Below the pieces are notes generated by a model. The model saw only the letters and a program-made list of their open reading frames with translations. It ran no database searches and was not told where the DNA came from. A DNA stretch of 58,360 nucleotides from Clostridia bacterium. GTDB taxonomy: Bacteria; Bacillota; Clostridia; Oscillospirales; Acutalibacteraceae. Made by a program: the position numbers and the translations under genes. Below, in pieces: positions 25,845 to 33,918 of the stretch. The first letter of the stretch is position 1; the number at the start of each line of letters is the position of its first letter. The stretch lies in assembly GCA_900766585.1 (NCBI GenBank), contig CAAFVV010000027.1:1-58360 (forward strand), read 5' to 3'.

Positions 25845-26816
25845 TTATTCCACCAGTCCGGACAGCTCGAGTCCCTGCACAAAATACCGCTGGCAAAAGG
25901 CAAAAAGCAAAAGCGGCGGCACGATGAGCAGCAGACATGCCGACTGGATCATCGTCGAGATCTGCACATGGTCGAATCCCACCAGTGACTCATGCAGCCC
26001 GCCCAGTATGGCATTGAGCATGGCGGGCAGCGCCGCCACCGTGGAGGAAACGGTGCGGGCGTTGTTCATATACATACTGGTAAAGTAATAGTCGTTCCAG
26101 TACCAGATGAACGAGAACAAAAACACCGTAATCATGGTCAGCCGCGAGCTTGGCACGGCAATGCGCAGATAGGTGGTGAAGGCATTGCAGCCGTCAATTT
26201 GCGCCGCCTCCTCCAATTCCTTCGGAAGTCCGCGGAAATACTGCCGGAACAGATAGATAAACAGTCCGGCGCGAATGCCGTTGCCGAATATCGCCGGAAT
26301 ATACAGTGTCAGCTCCGTATTCAGCAGATTGACGGTAAACGGCTGTCCGAGAAACGGGTACAGAAGATATCCCAATCCGAAAAAATCGAACTTCCAAAAC
26401 TGCGTATAGGAGGGAATGATGATCGTCTCCGCCGGCACCATAATGGTAAACAGCATACACATAAACAGGAACTCCCGCCCTTTAAACCGAAAGCGGGCAA
26501 AGCCGTAGCCTGCCAGCGAGCAGGAGATCACCGTCAGCACAGAAGAGATCACCGTCAGGCGGAGACTGCGCCACAGCACATTCCAGTAGTCGATGTATTC
26601 GATGGTCTTCTGCATGTTATCCCATGTCAGGGAGCGGGAAATCCACACCACCGACGGATCCCAGATCTGGTCAATCGGCCGGAATGCGATCGTCACCATA
26701 TACAGCAGCGGATACAGAATGATCACGGATATGGCCGCAAGCAGAATGTCGCGGAAAAACGCCGCTGCAAAGCGCTTGGCCCTGTTTTCTATCCGGACAC
26801 GTTGAACAGTCAGCAT
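25845..26816 (-). CDS. ABC sugar permease, MalG type (system 1)
   Basis: A 323-residue inner-membrane permease with six predicted transmembrane helices, first at residues 24-45 (AISVIILYPLLYM). The coupling motif EELEEAAQIDGCNAFTTYLRI has the EAA loop pattern that contacts the ATPase. It is the MalG/LacG-type partner of the preceding gene; together with the lipoprotein binding protein they form a CUT1 oligosaccharide importer. ATG 26816 with GGGGGA upstream. The genes are 17 bases apart. No ATPase gene is present here, so an MsmX-type shared ATPase is expected. Confidence 0.9.
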   Translation of the reverse strand: MLTVQRVRIENRAKRFAAAFFRDILLAAISVIILYPLLYMVTIAFRPIDQIWDPSVVWISRSLTWDNMQKTIEYIDYWNVLWRSLRLTVISSVLTVISCSLAGYGFARFRFKGREFLFMCMLFTIMVPAETIIIPSYTQFWKFDFFGLGYLLYPFLGQPFTVNLLNTELTLYIPAIFGNGIRAGLFIYLFRQYFRGLPKELEEAAQIDGCNAFTTYLRIAVPSSRLTMITVFLFSFIWYWNDYYFTSMYMNNARTVSSTVAALPAMLNAILGGLHESLVGFDHVQISTMIQSACLLLIVPPLLLFAFCQRYFVQGLELSGLVE

Positions 26817-26833
26817 AATGGCTTCCCCCTTCC

Positions 26834-27733
26834 TCAGCTGTTGCGGTAAAACACCTTCCGGTTAAGGAAGAAATACACGGCAAGAAGCAGAATAAACGTA
26901 ATCAGGAAATAGATCATCGACATTGCCGAGGAAAAGCCCAGCTCCATCCTGGACGCCAGATCGGAGATATACCCGATGACCACATTGTTGTAATCCGTAA
27001 AGGTGGATATAAAGGTAAATACGGTATTGGTCAGCAGAAGCGGCGAGATCATCGGAAAGGTGATGAGCCAGAAAAAATCCCATGAGGAGTCGCCGTCAAT
27101 ATGGGCGGCTTCTCTCAGCGTGGGAGAAATGCTCTGGAGTCCGGAAAGGAAAATCACGATCTGCACACCGGAAAACCAGAACAGCTCCAACAGGCTGTCC
27201 AGCACCGTACCGATATACCCGATCAGCGTTTCGCTGATCCCGTTGGCACGCAAAATGTCCTGTACCGACACTGTCTGCATCATGTAGGTGGTCTTTTCTC
27301 CCGCCTGCATGGCGTTATACAGCGTATCGCCGCTGATGATGCCCAGCACTACGCCGCTTGAGATAATGGTCGGCAGAAAAAACACCAGCCGGAAAAAGCC
27401 GCGCGAAGCGAACTTCTGATTGAGCACCACGGCAATAAACAGGCTGAAGAAAACCACCAGAGGCACCTGATACACCATCTGCCCGAGCGCCTGGGACAGA
27501 TAGACCGTAAATTTTGTATCCTCCGTAAACGCATCCATATAGTTCTTCCACCCCACGGATGCCAGATAAATCACGCCGTTGGACAGATCCACCTTATGAA
27601 AGCTGAACACGACCGCCGTAATAAACGGGCGGACAAATAAAAACAGGAAGCCGATCAGCCACGGGGCAATAAAGAGAATGCCCCGCATGGCCTCCCGTCT
27701 GCTGTATGTCAACCGGTTTTTCACACGGCTCAC
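26834..27733 (-). CDS. ABC sugar permease, MalF type (system 1)
   Basis: A 299-residue permease with six predicted transmembrane helices, starting with RGILFIAPWLIGFLFLF. The EAA coupling loop reads LREAAHIDGDSSWDFF. It is the MalF/LacF-type subunit of the first importer. The start is GTG 27733, overlapping the stop of the DUF5696 gene as GTGA, with GGGGA directly upstream, so translation is coupled to that protein. This link argues that the DUF5696 protein works together with the importer. Confidence 0.9.
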   Translation of the reverse strand: MSRVKNRLTYSRREAMRGILFIAPWLIGFLFLFVRPFITAVVFSFHKVDLSNGVIYLASVGWKNYMDAFTEDTKFTVYLSQALGQMVYQVPLVVFFSLFIAVVLNQKFASRGFFRLVFFLPTIISSGVVLGIISGDTLYNAMQAGEKTTYMMQTVSVQDILRANGISETLIGYIGTVLDSLLELFWFSGVQIVIFLSGLQSISPTLREAAHIDGDSSWDFFWLITFPMISPLLLTNTVFTFISTFTDYNNVVIGYISDLASRMELGFSSAMSMIYFLITFILLLAVYFFLNRKVFYRNS

Positions 27734-29949
27734 TCCCCTTCCCCGAACGCATAGCTGCGGGCTTTTACCGTACCGTATGCCGTGGCGGCATCCGAAGCGG
27801 TATGATTGACAAGAAGCCGGACACCGTTTGTATAGGTGACCGATACCACGCCCGGAGACACGATCTCGTGGGAGACCATGGACATGCCGTCCGTTTTGTC
27901 ATAAACCTCACGAAACGCCGCATACCATGCGCCGGCATTTTCCGTCCAGTCGTCCGCATTGATGCTGTAATTGCCGGCGTAGCTGCCGGAAAGCGCCGCA
28001 CCGCCGTTTTCCGCCAACCGGTACAGCAGACAGCTGCCGCTTTCCAGCGCCCACAAAAGCATCTCCTGTCTGTCGGAGCTGAGATTGACGGCGGGCGTAG
28101 TGTATTCCGCAATCCCGTTGAGTACGAGCTGATAGAAAGGAACCGCCTCGTCCTCGATGTCATACCCGCTGTGCGTCGCCGGCGCCGCAAGCACCGCCTC
28201 CAGATACGGCAGCGCATAGGCGTTGGCGCCCTCGGCGATCATGGACATTCCCTGCGCCTTCAGCCCCGAAAGCGCCTTGGCAAAATATTCGGCGCTCTGT
28301 GTCCGCGTAACCGTGCCGGAGGCGGCATAGTCGGCATAAAGCTGCACGGCAAGATCATTCACGGCAATATGGGTCAGTCCTTTTTTCCCAAACTGCTTAC
28401 CGAGCGTCTCCGTCTTTTTCTGCACGCGAAGCGGCGACAAAAGGTATTGCGGACGTGCCGTCTTATCCTCGCGCGCCGTACTCAGCGAATAGGGATACCG
28501 ACGTATATTGACATTTTCAATGGTGCGGGCGGCATCCCGGAAATTGGCCAATATCCCGTTGCTTCGGTAGGCGGTGATCCGCGTGGAAAGATACAGCGGA
28601 ATGTCCTGCTCCTCCGCCGCGGCGCTCAGCCGGTCATATCCCTTTCGGCCGCCCAGACCGGCAGAAAAGCGCGGCTTTTGGGTGATCGTCTCCCGGACAG
28701 ATCCGCTGTCCCAGTTTTCCAGCGAAACCGTCATTTCCGCAACGCCCGCATTCCGCAGCTTTTCGATTATCCCGGCAGTTTCGTCAAAGCCCGTCAGTTT
28801 TGTCTGCCGCAGGGTGTCAAATCCCAAAAAGCTCTTCGTCTCCGGATAGCTGTTCAGCACCTGAACATAAGCGACCGGACGGGTCCTGCGCGCCGTCACC
28901 CCCTGAGTCTCCGTCAGGTACTGCCGATAAAGCGCCGCCATTTGACTGTAGCCGCCGTTTCCGGAATACGGATAATACCGCACCGACAGTCTGCCGACTG
29001 ATTTGATTTTCTCTTCGTAATCCGTAACCTGATTATCTCCGATGCTCACCACGCTGGAATCCCGCAGGGTAAACAGCGCGGATACCGCATTATAGCTCGT
29101 CTTTTTTCCTGACACCTCGGCATGGACGGCGGCATTGGCGGCAGCCCCGTCGATAACCGCCAGAAAACCGCCCGTGCTGTTTTGCAGGCCGAATACCGGC
29201 AAATAGCTCTGCTGCGTCAGAAGCCGATTGACTGCACTGACCTTGGACAAATCGGCGCCGTACAGCTCTCCGTCATAGGCGGCGGCTGCCGTTTTTCCGT
29301 TGTTGAACCGGATCAGGGCACCGCAGCCGTCCGGCACCAGCATGTAGCCCTCCTCTGCGCTGTTTCCCGCCCCGAAATAGGGCAGCAGGGACAGGGCGCG
29401 GATCCGGATATTTGTTGTTTCCGTGATCCCGTCGGTATCCACAGCGACGCAAAATGCCCCGTTTTCCACGCTGAGTGTCAGCGGCACGGTAATTCCCTGA
29501 TCCGCAAACCGCAGCGTTATACCGACGCTGTTCTCCGCGTATGTGTAACGGACTCCGCCGTCCGTCAGCACACATTCCGTATAGCTGGACAGTGTCGAAG
29601 CATTCTGACTGTTGCTCTCCGTGTCGACCACGGTCAGCGTCAAAAGCGAATAGAGCGACATTTTAAATACGCCCTTGGCGAGCTTCTCATCCCGCTTATC
29701 TGTCGGCGACGAATACCAGAACACTCCGCCGGTCAGATCGCGGACAGCAATCTCTCCCGCCTCTTCGTCGACATACAGCTCCAGCCGGTCGTCGCCGGCC
29801 GCACGCACAAAGCCCTCGGTCAACCCGCGCGGAGCCTCCGCCGCAGCCGCGTCACCCGACGCTGTTTGCCCGGTCGCCGTCACGGCGCCGGAAAGCGGAA
29901 GACAGATGAGCAGGCACCCTAAAACCGCGTTGCGCAGCCATTTTTTCAT
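27730..29949 (-). CDS. exported DUF5696-family protein, glycosidase-like layout
   Basis: A 739-residue exported protein with a signal peptide (to about residue 26). The first 300 residues look like beta-sandwich (LYVDEEAGEIAVRDLTGGVFWYSSP at its start), followed by an alpha/beta region from about 340 to 640 that could be a TIM barrel (segments AGVAEMTVSLENW and GLTHIAVNDLAV). The whole resembles DUF5696 proteins of Paenibacillus and Clostridia, which have no proven function and often accompany sugar ABC importers. Sandwich plus barrel is the layout of several glycoside hydrolase families, so an enzymatic role is possible but not shown. ATG 29949. It is coupled to the MalF-type permease. Confidence 0.7.
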   Translation of the reverse strand: MKKWLRNAVLGCLLICLPLSGAVTATGQTASGDAAAAEAPRGLTEGFVRAAGDDRLELYVDEEAGEIAVRDLTGGVFWYSSPTDKRDEKLAKGVFKMSLYSLLTLTVVDTESNSQNASTLSSYTECVLTDGGVRYTYAENSVGITLRFADQGITVPLTLSVENGAFCVAVDTDGITETTNIRIRALSLLPYFGAGNSAEEGYMLVPDGCGALIRFNNGKTAAAAYDGELYGADLSKVSAVNRLLTQQSYLPVFGLQNSTGGFLAVIDGAAANAAVHAEVSGKKTSYNAVSALFTLRDSSVVSIGDNQVTDYEEKIKSVGRLSVRYYPYSGNGGYSQMAALYRQYLTETQGVTARRTRPVAYVQVLNSYPETKSFLGFDTLRQTKLTGFDETAGIIEKLRNAGVAEMTVSLENWDSGSVRETITQKPRFSAGLGGRKGYDRLSAAAEEQDIPLYLSTRITAYRSNGILANFRDAARTIENVNIRRYPYSLSTAREDKTARPQYLLSPLRVQKKTETLGKQFGKKGLTHIAVNDLAVQLYADYAASGTVTRTQSAEYFAKALSGLKAQGMSMIAEGANAYALPYLEAVLAAPATHSGYDIEDEAVPFYQLVLNGIAEYTTPAVNLSSDRQEMLLWALESGSCLLYRLAENGGAALSGSYAGNYSINADDWTENAGAWYAAFREVYDKTDGMSMVSHEIVSPGVVSVTYTNGVRLLVNHTASDAATAYGTVKARSYAFGEGE

Positions 29950-29985
29950 CGTTGTTGTACGCTCCTTTCCGTCATTGAGAACACC

Positions 29986-32097
29986 TCAGAAAAAGCGATA
30001 GCGCAGCTCGGACAGAATCGTCATCACCAGGGAGAACGCCTGCTGTATCGAACTGTAAAACAGGACGAACAAAAACACGATCAGCAGCATGCCCAGCGCC
30101 GTAAACAGAAGGGATCTGACCGTCTCGCCGAAGCGGTATTCATGGATGCCCCTCACCCCGGCAAACAGCATGATCCCGCTCCACAGCAGACCGACAGCGG
30201 AGATCCAGCTCAGCAGCATGGCCTCCTCCTGCGTCAGCAGATAGCTGACCAGAATAGAGATCACCGTAGTCAGCGTGTACGGCAGCAGACTGTATGCCGC
30301 CGATGCACAGATCTCGCGCAGCGAACCGCGCCCCGCCATAAACGTGCGCAGCCCCAGAGCTGCCGTCACCCACAGCAGATAGACGACCGCTGTGGAAATG
30401 AACACCACATTGACATCCGTATCGCCCGTGGCGTTGGGATTAAAGATAAATGCCACCGACCACTGATACAAAAGCGAAACCAGCACCCAAACCGCCACAA
30501 TCACAGCGGAAAGCACATAGGACGACCGCCCCTTTTCCTTCATCTCCTCAAATCCGGAAAACGGATGGCGCATACAGCGGCCGGGCATCTGCAAAAGCTC
30601 GTGCATGCGCACGGGAAGACGTGCAGTCAATGCGGCAGCCGCAGCTTTGGCCGGGCGGCGCAGACGGAGACACCACAGCACCAAAAGAGCGGCAAAAGCA
30701 AACAGTCCGCCCATCAGTGCGGTAAAATGCTCCCGGATCCAATTGAGGCGATAGTATTTAAACGCCTCGGAATAGTCTGCCTGATCGCCGACCTCCCGGA
30801 AATACCGCATCGCCCCCGCGTAATCGCCCTTTTGAAACAGCGCCTTGCCGATACCGGTATACGCCAGCGTATAGTTGCTGCACTCCGTCAGCACCTCCCG
30901 CCACGGTGTCAGTGCCTCGTCATACAGCCCCTTTTCAAACAGGCGGTTGGCACTCTGCACCTTTTCAAAAAATCCTGTCGGCGCAAACAGCGTGACATTC
31001 GCCTTTCCGCGGTCAAGCACAAGAATATGATCGCCCGTTTTGCCGACAGCGACGGGGTAACGGAACAATCCCACCTGTTCACCCAGACCGGAAAATGCGC
31101 ACAAAAGCGTATACCCGGAGTCATAGACAAAGATTTTGCCGTATGTGCTGTCCAGCGCAAACACATAGCCCGCCTCGTCCACCGCCAGATCGCAAAAACG
31201 GGTAAATACCGTGCTTTTCAGGCTGCTGTCGTAATATACGTCCAGATCTCCGAACTTTGTGGCGGTATCGGTGATATTCTGTCCGGCGGGATTGAGCTTG
31301 CGGATTGCCGCGTTCAGATTGACGGCGCCGCTGTTGGTCTGATAGGACACCGTATAGATAAAGTTGTCCCGCACCGTCAGATTCTCATACTCCGCCGGCA
31401 CATATTTGGCCATCTTGCGGCGCTGATCCTTGGTCATGAAGCTCTTGAACAGCTTCTGTATCACGATCTCCAGTGTGGACTGCACCGTATTCGAGCCGAA
31501 ATACCCGTCGAATTCACCGGAAGCGGTAAATACCACCGCTCCCTGATAGACGTTGCGGCACAGTACATACAGATTGCCCGCCTTATCCACAGCCACCTTG
31601 CGCGGCTCAAAGACCAGCTCCTGTTCAAATTCCTCTGACGTCGGTTTTTGTATGATCAGGCTGACCCGCCCCTGCCGGTCGGACACCAGTACGCGCTGAT
31701 TGCCGGTATCGCAGATATACAGCGTCCCGTCGGCAGAGAGAAACACCCCCTGCGGAGAGGAGAGGGTCAGCTGCTCTCCGCCGCAGGTAAACGCCGAAAG
31801 CGCCTCTGCCGAGGAGAGATCGGGCTTGACGAGCAATATACGGTTATTACCGGTATCCGCAATAACCACAGATCCATCGTCCGCCGTCTGCATGTCTTCA
31901 GGCGCGTTCATCGGCCCGACGCCGAGCGACTCGCCGGTGATCTGTCCGTCCGGCAGGTAGCTGTTCGGGACAGGCACCGTCTCGCCCTTTTCATCGTAGA
32001 GATAGCTGGCATAGGGAGAAAATGCCGTGTCGGCCAGACATGAAAACGAAAGCAGCGCCGCAAGCACGGCGGTCAAAAGCACCGTTTTCCGTTTCAA
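29986..32097 (-). CDS. NHL propeller-TPR-Yip1 membrane fusion protein
   Basis: A 703-residue protein with three parts. After a signal peptide (about 25 residues) comes an NHL-type beta-propeller with repeats such as DGSVVIADTGNNRILLV and DGTLYICDTGNQRVLV. A TPR-like helical pair follows (around AYTGIGKALFQKGDYAGAMRYFREV, residues 420-450). The C-terminal third holds a first membrane helix (LMGGLFAFAALLVLWC) and a Yip1-type multi-helix domain. The propeller should be outside the cell. No function is known; its position between two importers and next to DUF5696 suggests a membrane scaffold or sensor for glycan uptake. I favour TTG 32097, 8 bases after GGAG; GTG at 32106 or 32103 would overlap that Shine-Dalgarno sequence. 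Confidence 0.75.
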   Translation of the reverse strand: MKRKTVLLTAVLAALLSFSCLADTAFSPYASYLYDEKGETVPVPNSYLPDGQITGESLGVGPMNAPEDMQTADDGSVVIADTGNNRILLVKPDLSSAEALSAFTCGGEQLTLSSPQGVFLSADGTLYICDTGNQRVLVSDRQGRVSLIIQKPTSEEFEQELVFEPRKVAVDKAGNLYVLCRNVYQGAVVFTASGEFDGYFGSNTVQSTLEIVIQKLFKSFMTKDQRRKMAKYVPAEYENLTVRDNFIYTVSYQTNSGAVNLNAAIRKLNPAGQNITDTATKFGDLDVYYDSSLKSTVFTRFCDLAVDEAGYVFALDSTYGKIFVYDSGYTLLCAFSGLGEQVGLFRYPVAVGKTGDHILVLDRGKANVTLFAPTGFFEKVQSANRLFEKGLYDEALTPWREVLTECSNYTLAYTGIGKALFQKGDYAGAMRYFREVGDQADYSEAFKYYRLNWIREHFTALMGGLFAFAALLVLWCLRLRRPAKAAAAALTARLPVRMHELLQMPGRCMRHPFSGFEEMKEKGRSSYVLSAVIVAVWVLVSLLYQWSVAFIFNPNATGDTDVNVVFISTAVVYLLWVTAALGLRTFMAGRGSLREICASAAYSLLPYTLTTVISILVSYLLTQEEAMLLSWISAVGLLWSGIMLFAGVRGIHEYRFGETVRSLLFTALGMLLIVFLFVLFYSSIQQAFSLVMTILSELRYRFF

Positions 32098-32115
32098 CTG
32101 CACCACTCCTTTCGT

Positions 32116-32955
32116 TTATTTGATTCCGGAATGAGCCATTGTCTCCACAATACGGCTCTGACTGAATACAAAGATCAGCACCGGCGGCAGCGTCAGCAAA
32201 ACCGTTACCGCAGCGCCTGTTCCGGCACGGGCAATTCCCGCCGAAGCGATCTGTCCGAGAATGGTGGTCAGCGGCTTCAGGCTTTCCGAATAGATATACC
32301 CCGATCCCGCACCGTTCCAGTATGTCTGGAATGCAAAGATCAGAATGGTCAGCCACGCCGCCTTGACGTTGGGCATCACCACGCGCCACCAGGTGCAGAG
32401 CCGCCCGGCGCCGTCGATCTGTGCCGCCTCAAGCATGGCGTCCGGCAGAGTGGACATAAACTGCTTCATCAGGAACAGTCCGGTCGCCCCGGCAAGCGGC
32501 GGCAGCAAAAGGGCAAGATAGGTGTCGATCATCCCCATGCCCGCCATCACCACATACTGCGGAATCTGGGTCACGGAGCCGTTGAACATCAGCGCCAGAA
32601 CCACGATCTCAAAAAACACCCGTCCGCCGGGAAAACGGTATTTTGCCAGCGGAAACGCCGCCATGGAAGCGATCAGCACATGCCCGACCGTGCCGACCAC
32701 AGAGACAAACAGCGTGTTGACAGCATAGCGGCCGAACGGTACCCACAGATTATCCACCAGCTGAGAAATACTCAGAAAGTTCTCAAATGTCGGATTGGCC
32801 ACATAGAATTTCGGCGGATACTGAAAGATCTCGTTCATCGGCTTGAATGCCTGCAAAACCGCATAATAAAAGGGGAAAAACATGAATGCGCCGAAAAACA
32901 GCAGAATTAAAAGGACGGCGGCATTTCCCGCCCTTGATCGGGATACTCGTTTCAT
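32116..32955 (-). CDS. ABC sugar permease, MalG type (system 2)
   Basis: A 279-residue permease with six predicted membrane helices and the EAA loop DAMLEAAQIDGAGRLCTWWRV. It pairs with the MalF-type gene upstream and the 959-residue binding protein as a second CUT1 importer. The ATG at 32955 is 15 bases from the AAAGGAG (32971-32977). That Shine-Dalgarno sequence instead serves a four-codon frame (MNTV, ATG 32966) whose TGA overlaps the permease ATG as ATGA. Translation may therefore be coupled through a mini-leader. Confidence 0.88.
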   Translation of the reverse strand: MKRVSRSRAGNAAVLLILLFFGAFMFFPFYYAVLQAFKPMNEIFQYPPKFYVANPTFENFLSISQLVDNLWVPFGRYAVNTLFVSVVGTVGHVLIASMAAFPLAKYRFPGGRVFFEIVVLALMFNGSVTQIPQYVVMAGMGMIDTYLALLLPPLAGATGLFLMKQFMSTLPDAMLEAAQIDGAGRLCTWWRVVMPNVKAAWLTILIFAFQTYWNGAGSGYIYSESLKPLTTILGQIASAGIARAGTGAAVTVLLTLPPVLIFVFSQSRIVETMAHSGIK

Positions 32956-32997
32956 ACCGTATTCATCAGGCTCCTTTAGGTCACGTCGTCGCCGGTT

Positions 32998-33918
32998 TTA
33001 TGTAGAGGCAAACCGTCCGATCAGGCGGCGCACCAGCTGATTGGTGCCCACCATCATCAGAAACAGCACCACCGCCATGGCGGAGGCATATCCCATTTCG
33101 AAGCGGGCGGTGCCGTGGTCGATAATATGCGTCACAATGGTATCCGCCGCATAATCCGTAGTCGGAGAACCGCACAGCATACTGACCACGCTGCCCACCG
33201 AAAACGAGGCGCCGATCTGCATGACAGCCGCAAAGAACAGCTGCGGTCCCATATGGGGCAGCGTCAGATAAATCAGCTCCTGCAGCCGGCTTTTTATTCC
33301 GTCGATAGCTCCCGCTTCATAGATCTGTCGGTCGATCCCCTGCAGCCCGGCAATAAATGAGAGAAAGCCCGAGCCGAAGCTCAGCCAGATCTGGACGATC
33401 ATACATACGCCGAGAACATAGCGGGCATCGGTCAGCCACTGCACCGGCTCGTTGAGAATCCCCAGCTCCATCAGCAGGGAATTGATCAGTCCGTACATAT
33501 CGCCGCTGAACACCCAGGAGAAGATGACATACAGCGAGCCGGAAATAGACGGCGCATAAAACACAAAGGTCATCACTGTCCGCATCGTGCGGCTCAGCTC
33601 GTTGATGAGCCAGGCGAAGAAGAAGCAGCAGAAAAAGCTGATGGGACCGGTCAGAAAAGCAAAGACCATGGTGTTTTTAAATGTGACCGGAAAAATGTCG
33701 TCATTCAAAAACATCCGGATATAGTTGGAAAAGCCGGTGAACAGCGGAAACTGCACCATATCAAAATCCGTAAAGCTCAAAAGAATGGCCGAGAGGATCG
33801 GGATGATCGTGAACACGGTAAACAGCACCGCGAAGGGCAGAACCATCAGATAATCCGCCCGGTGCCGCCGCACCTCATGCCAAAACGCACGGGATTTTTC
33901 CCCGCTGACGCTGTTCAT
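32998..33918 (-). CDS. ABC sugar permease, MalF type (system 2)
   Basis: A 306-residue permease with six predicted membrane helices (first LMVLPFAVLFTVFTIIPIL). The coupling loop, near IYEAGAIDGIKSRLQELIYL, keeps the EAGAIDG core of the EAA motif. The start overlaps the stop of the 959-residue binding protein by ATGA, so production is coupled. GGGGGAGAA precedes the ATG. It is 42 bases before its MalG-type partner. Confidence 0.9.
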   Translation of the reverse strand: MNSVSGEKSRAFWHEVRRHRADYLMVLPFAVLFTVFTIIPILSAILLSFTDFDMVQFPLFTGFSNYIRMFLNDDIFPVTFKNTMVFAFLTGPISFFCCFFFAWLINELSRTMRTVMTFVFYAPSISGSLYVIFSWVFSGDMYGLINSLLMELGILNEPVQWLTDARYVLGVCMIVQIWLSFGSGFLSFIAGLQGIDRQIYEAGAIDGIKSRLQELIYLTLPHMGPQLFFAAVMQIGASFSVGSVVSMLCGSPTTDYAADTIVTHIIDHGTARFEMGYASAMAVVLFLMMVGTNQLVRRLIGRFAST

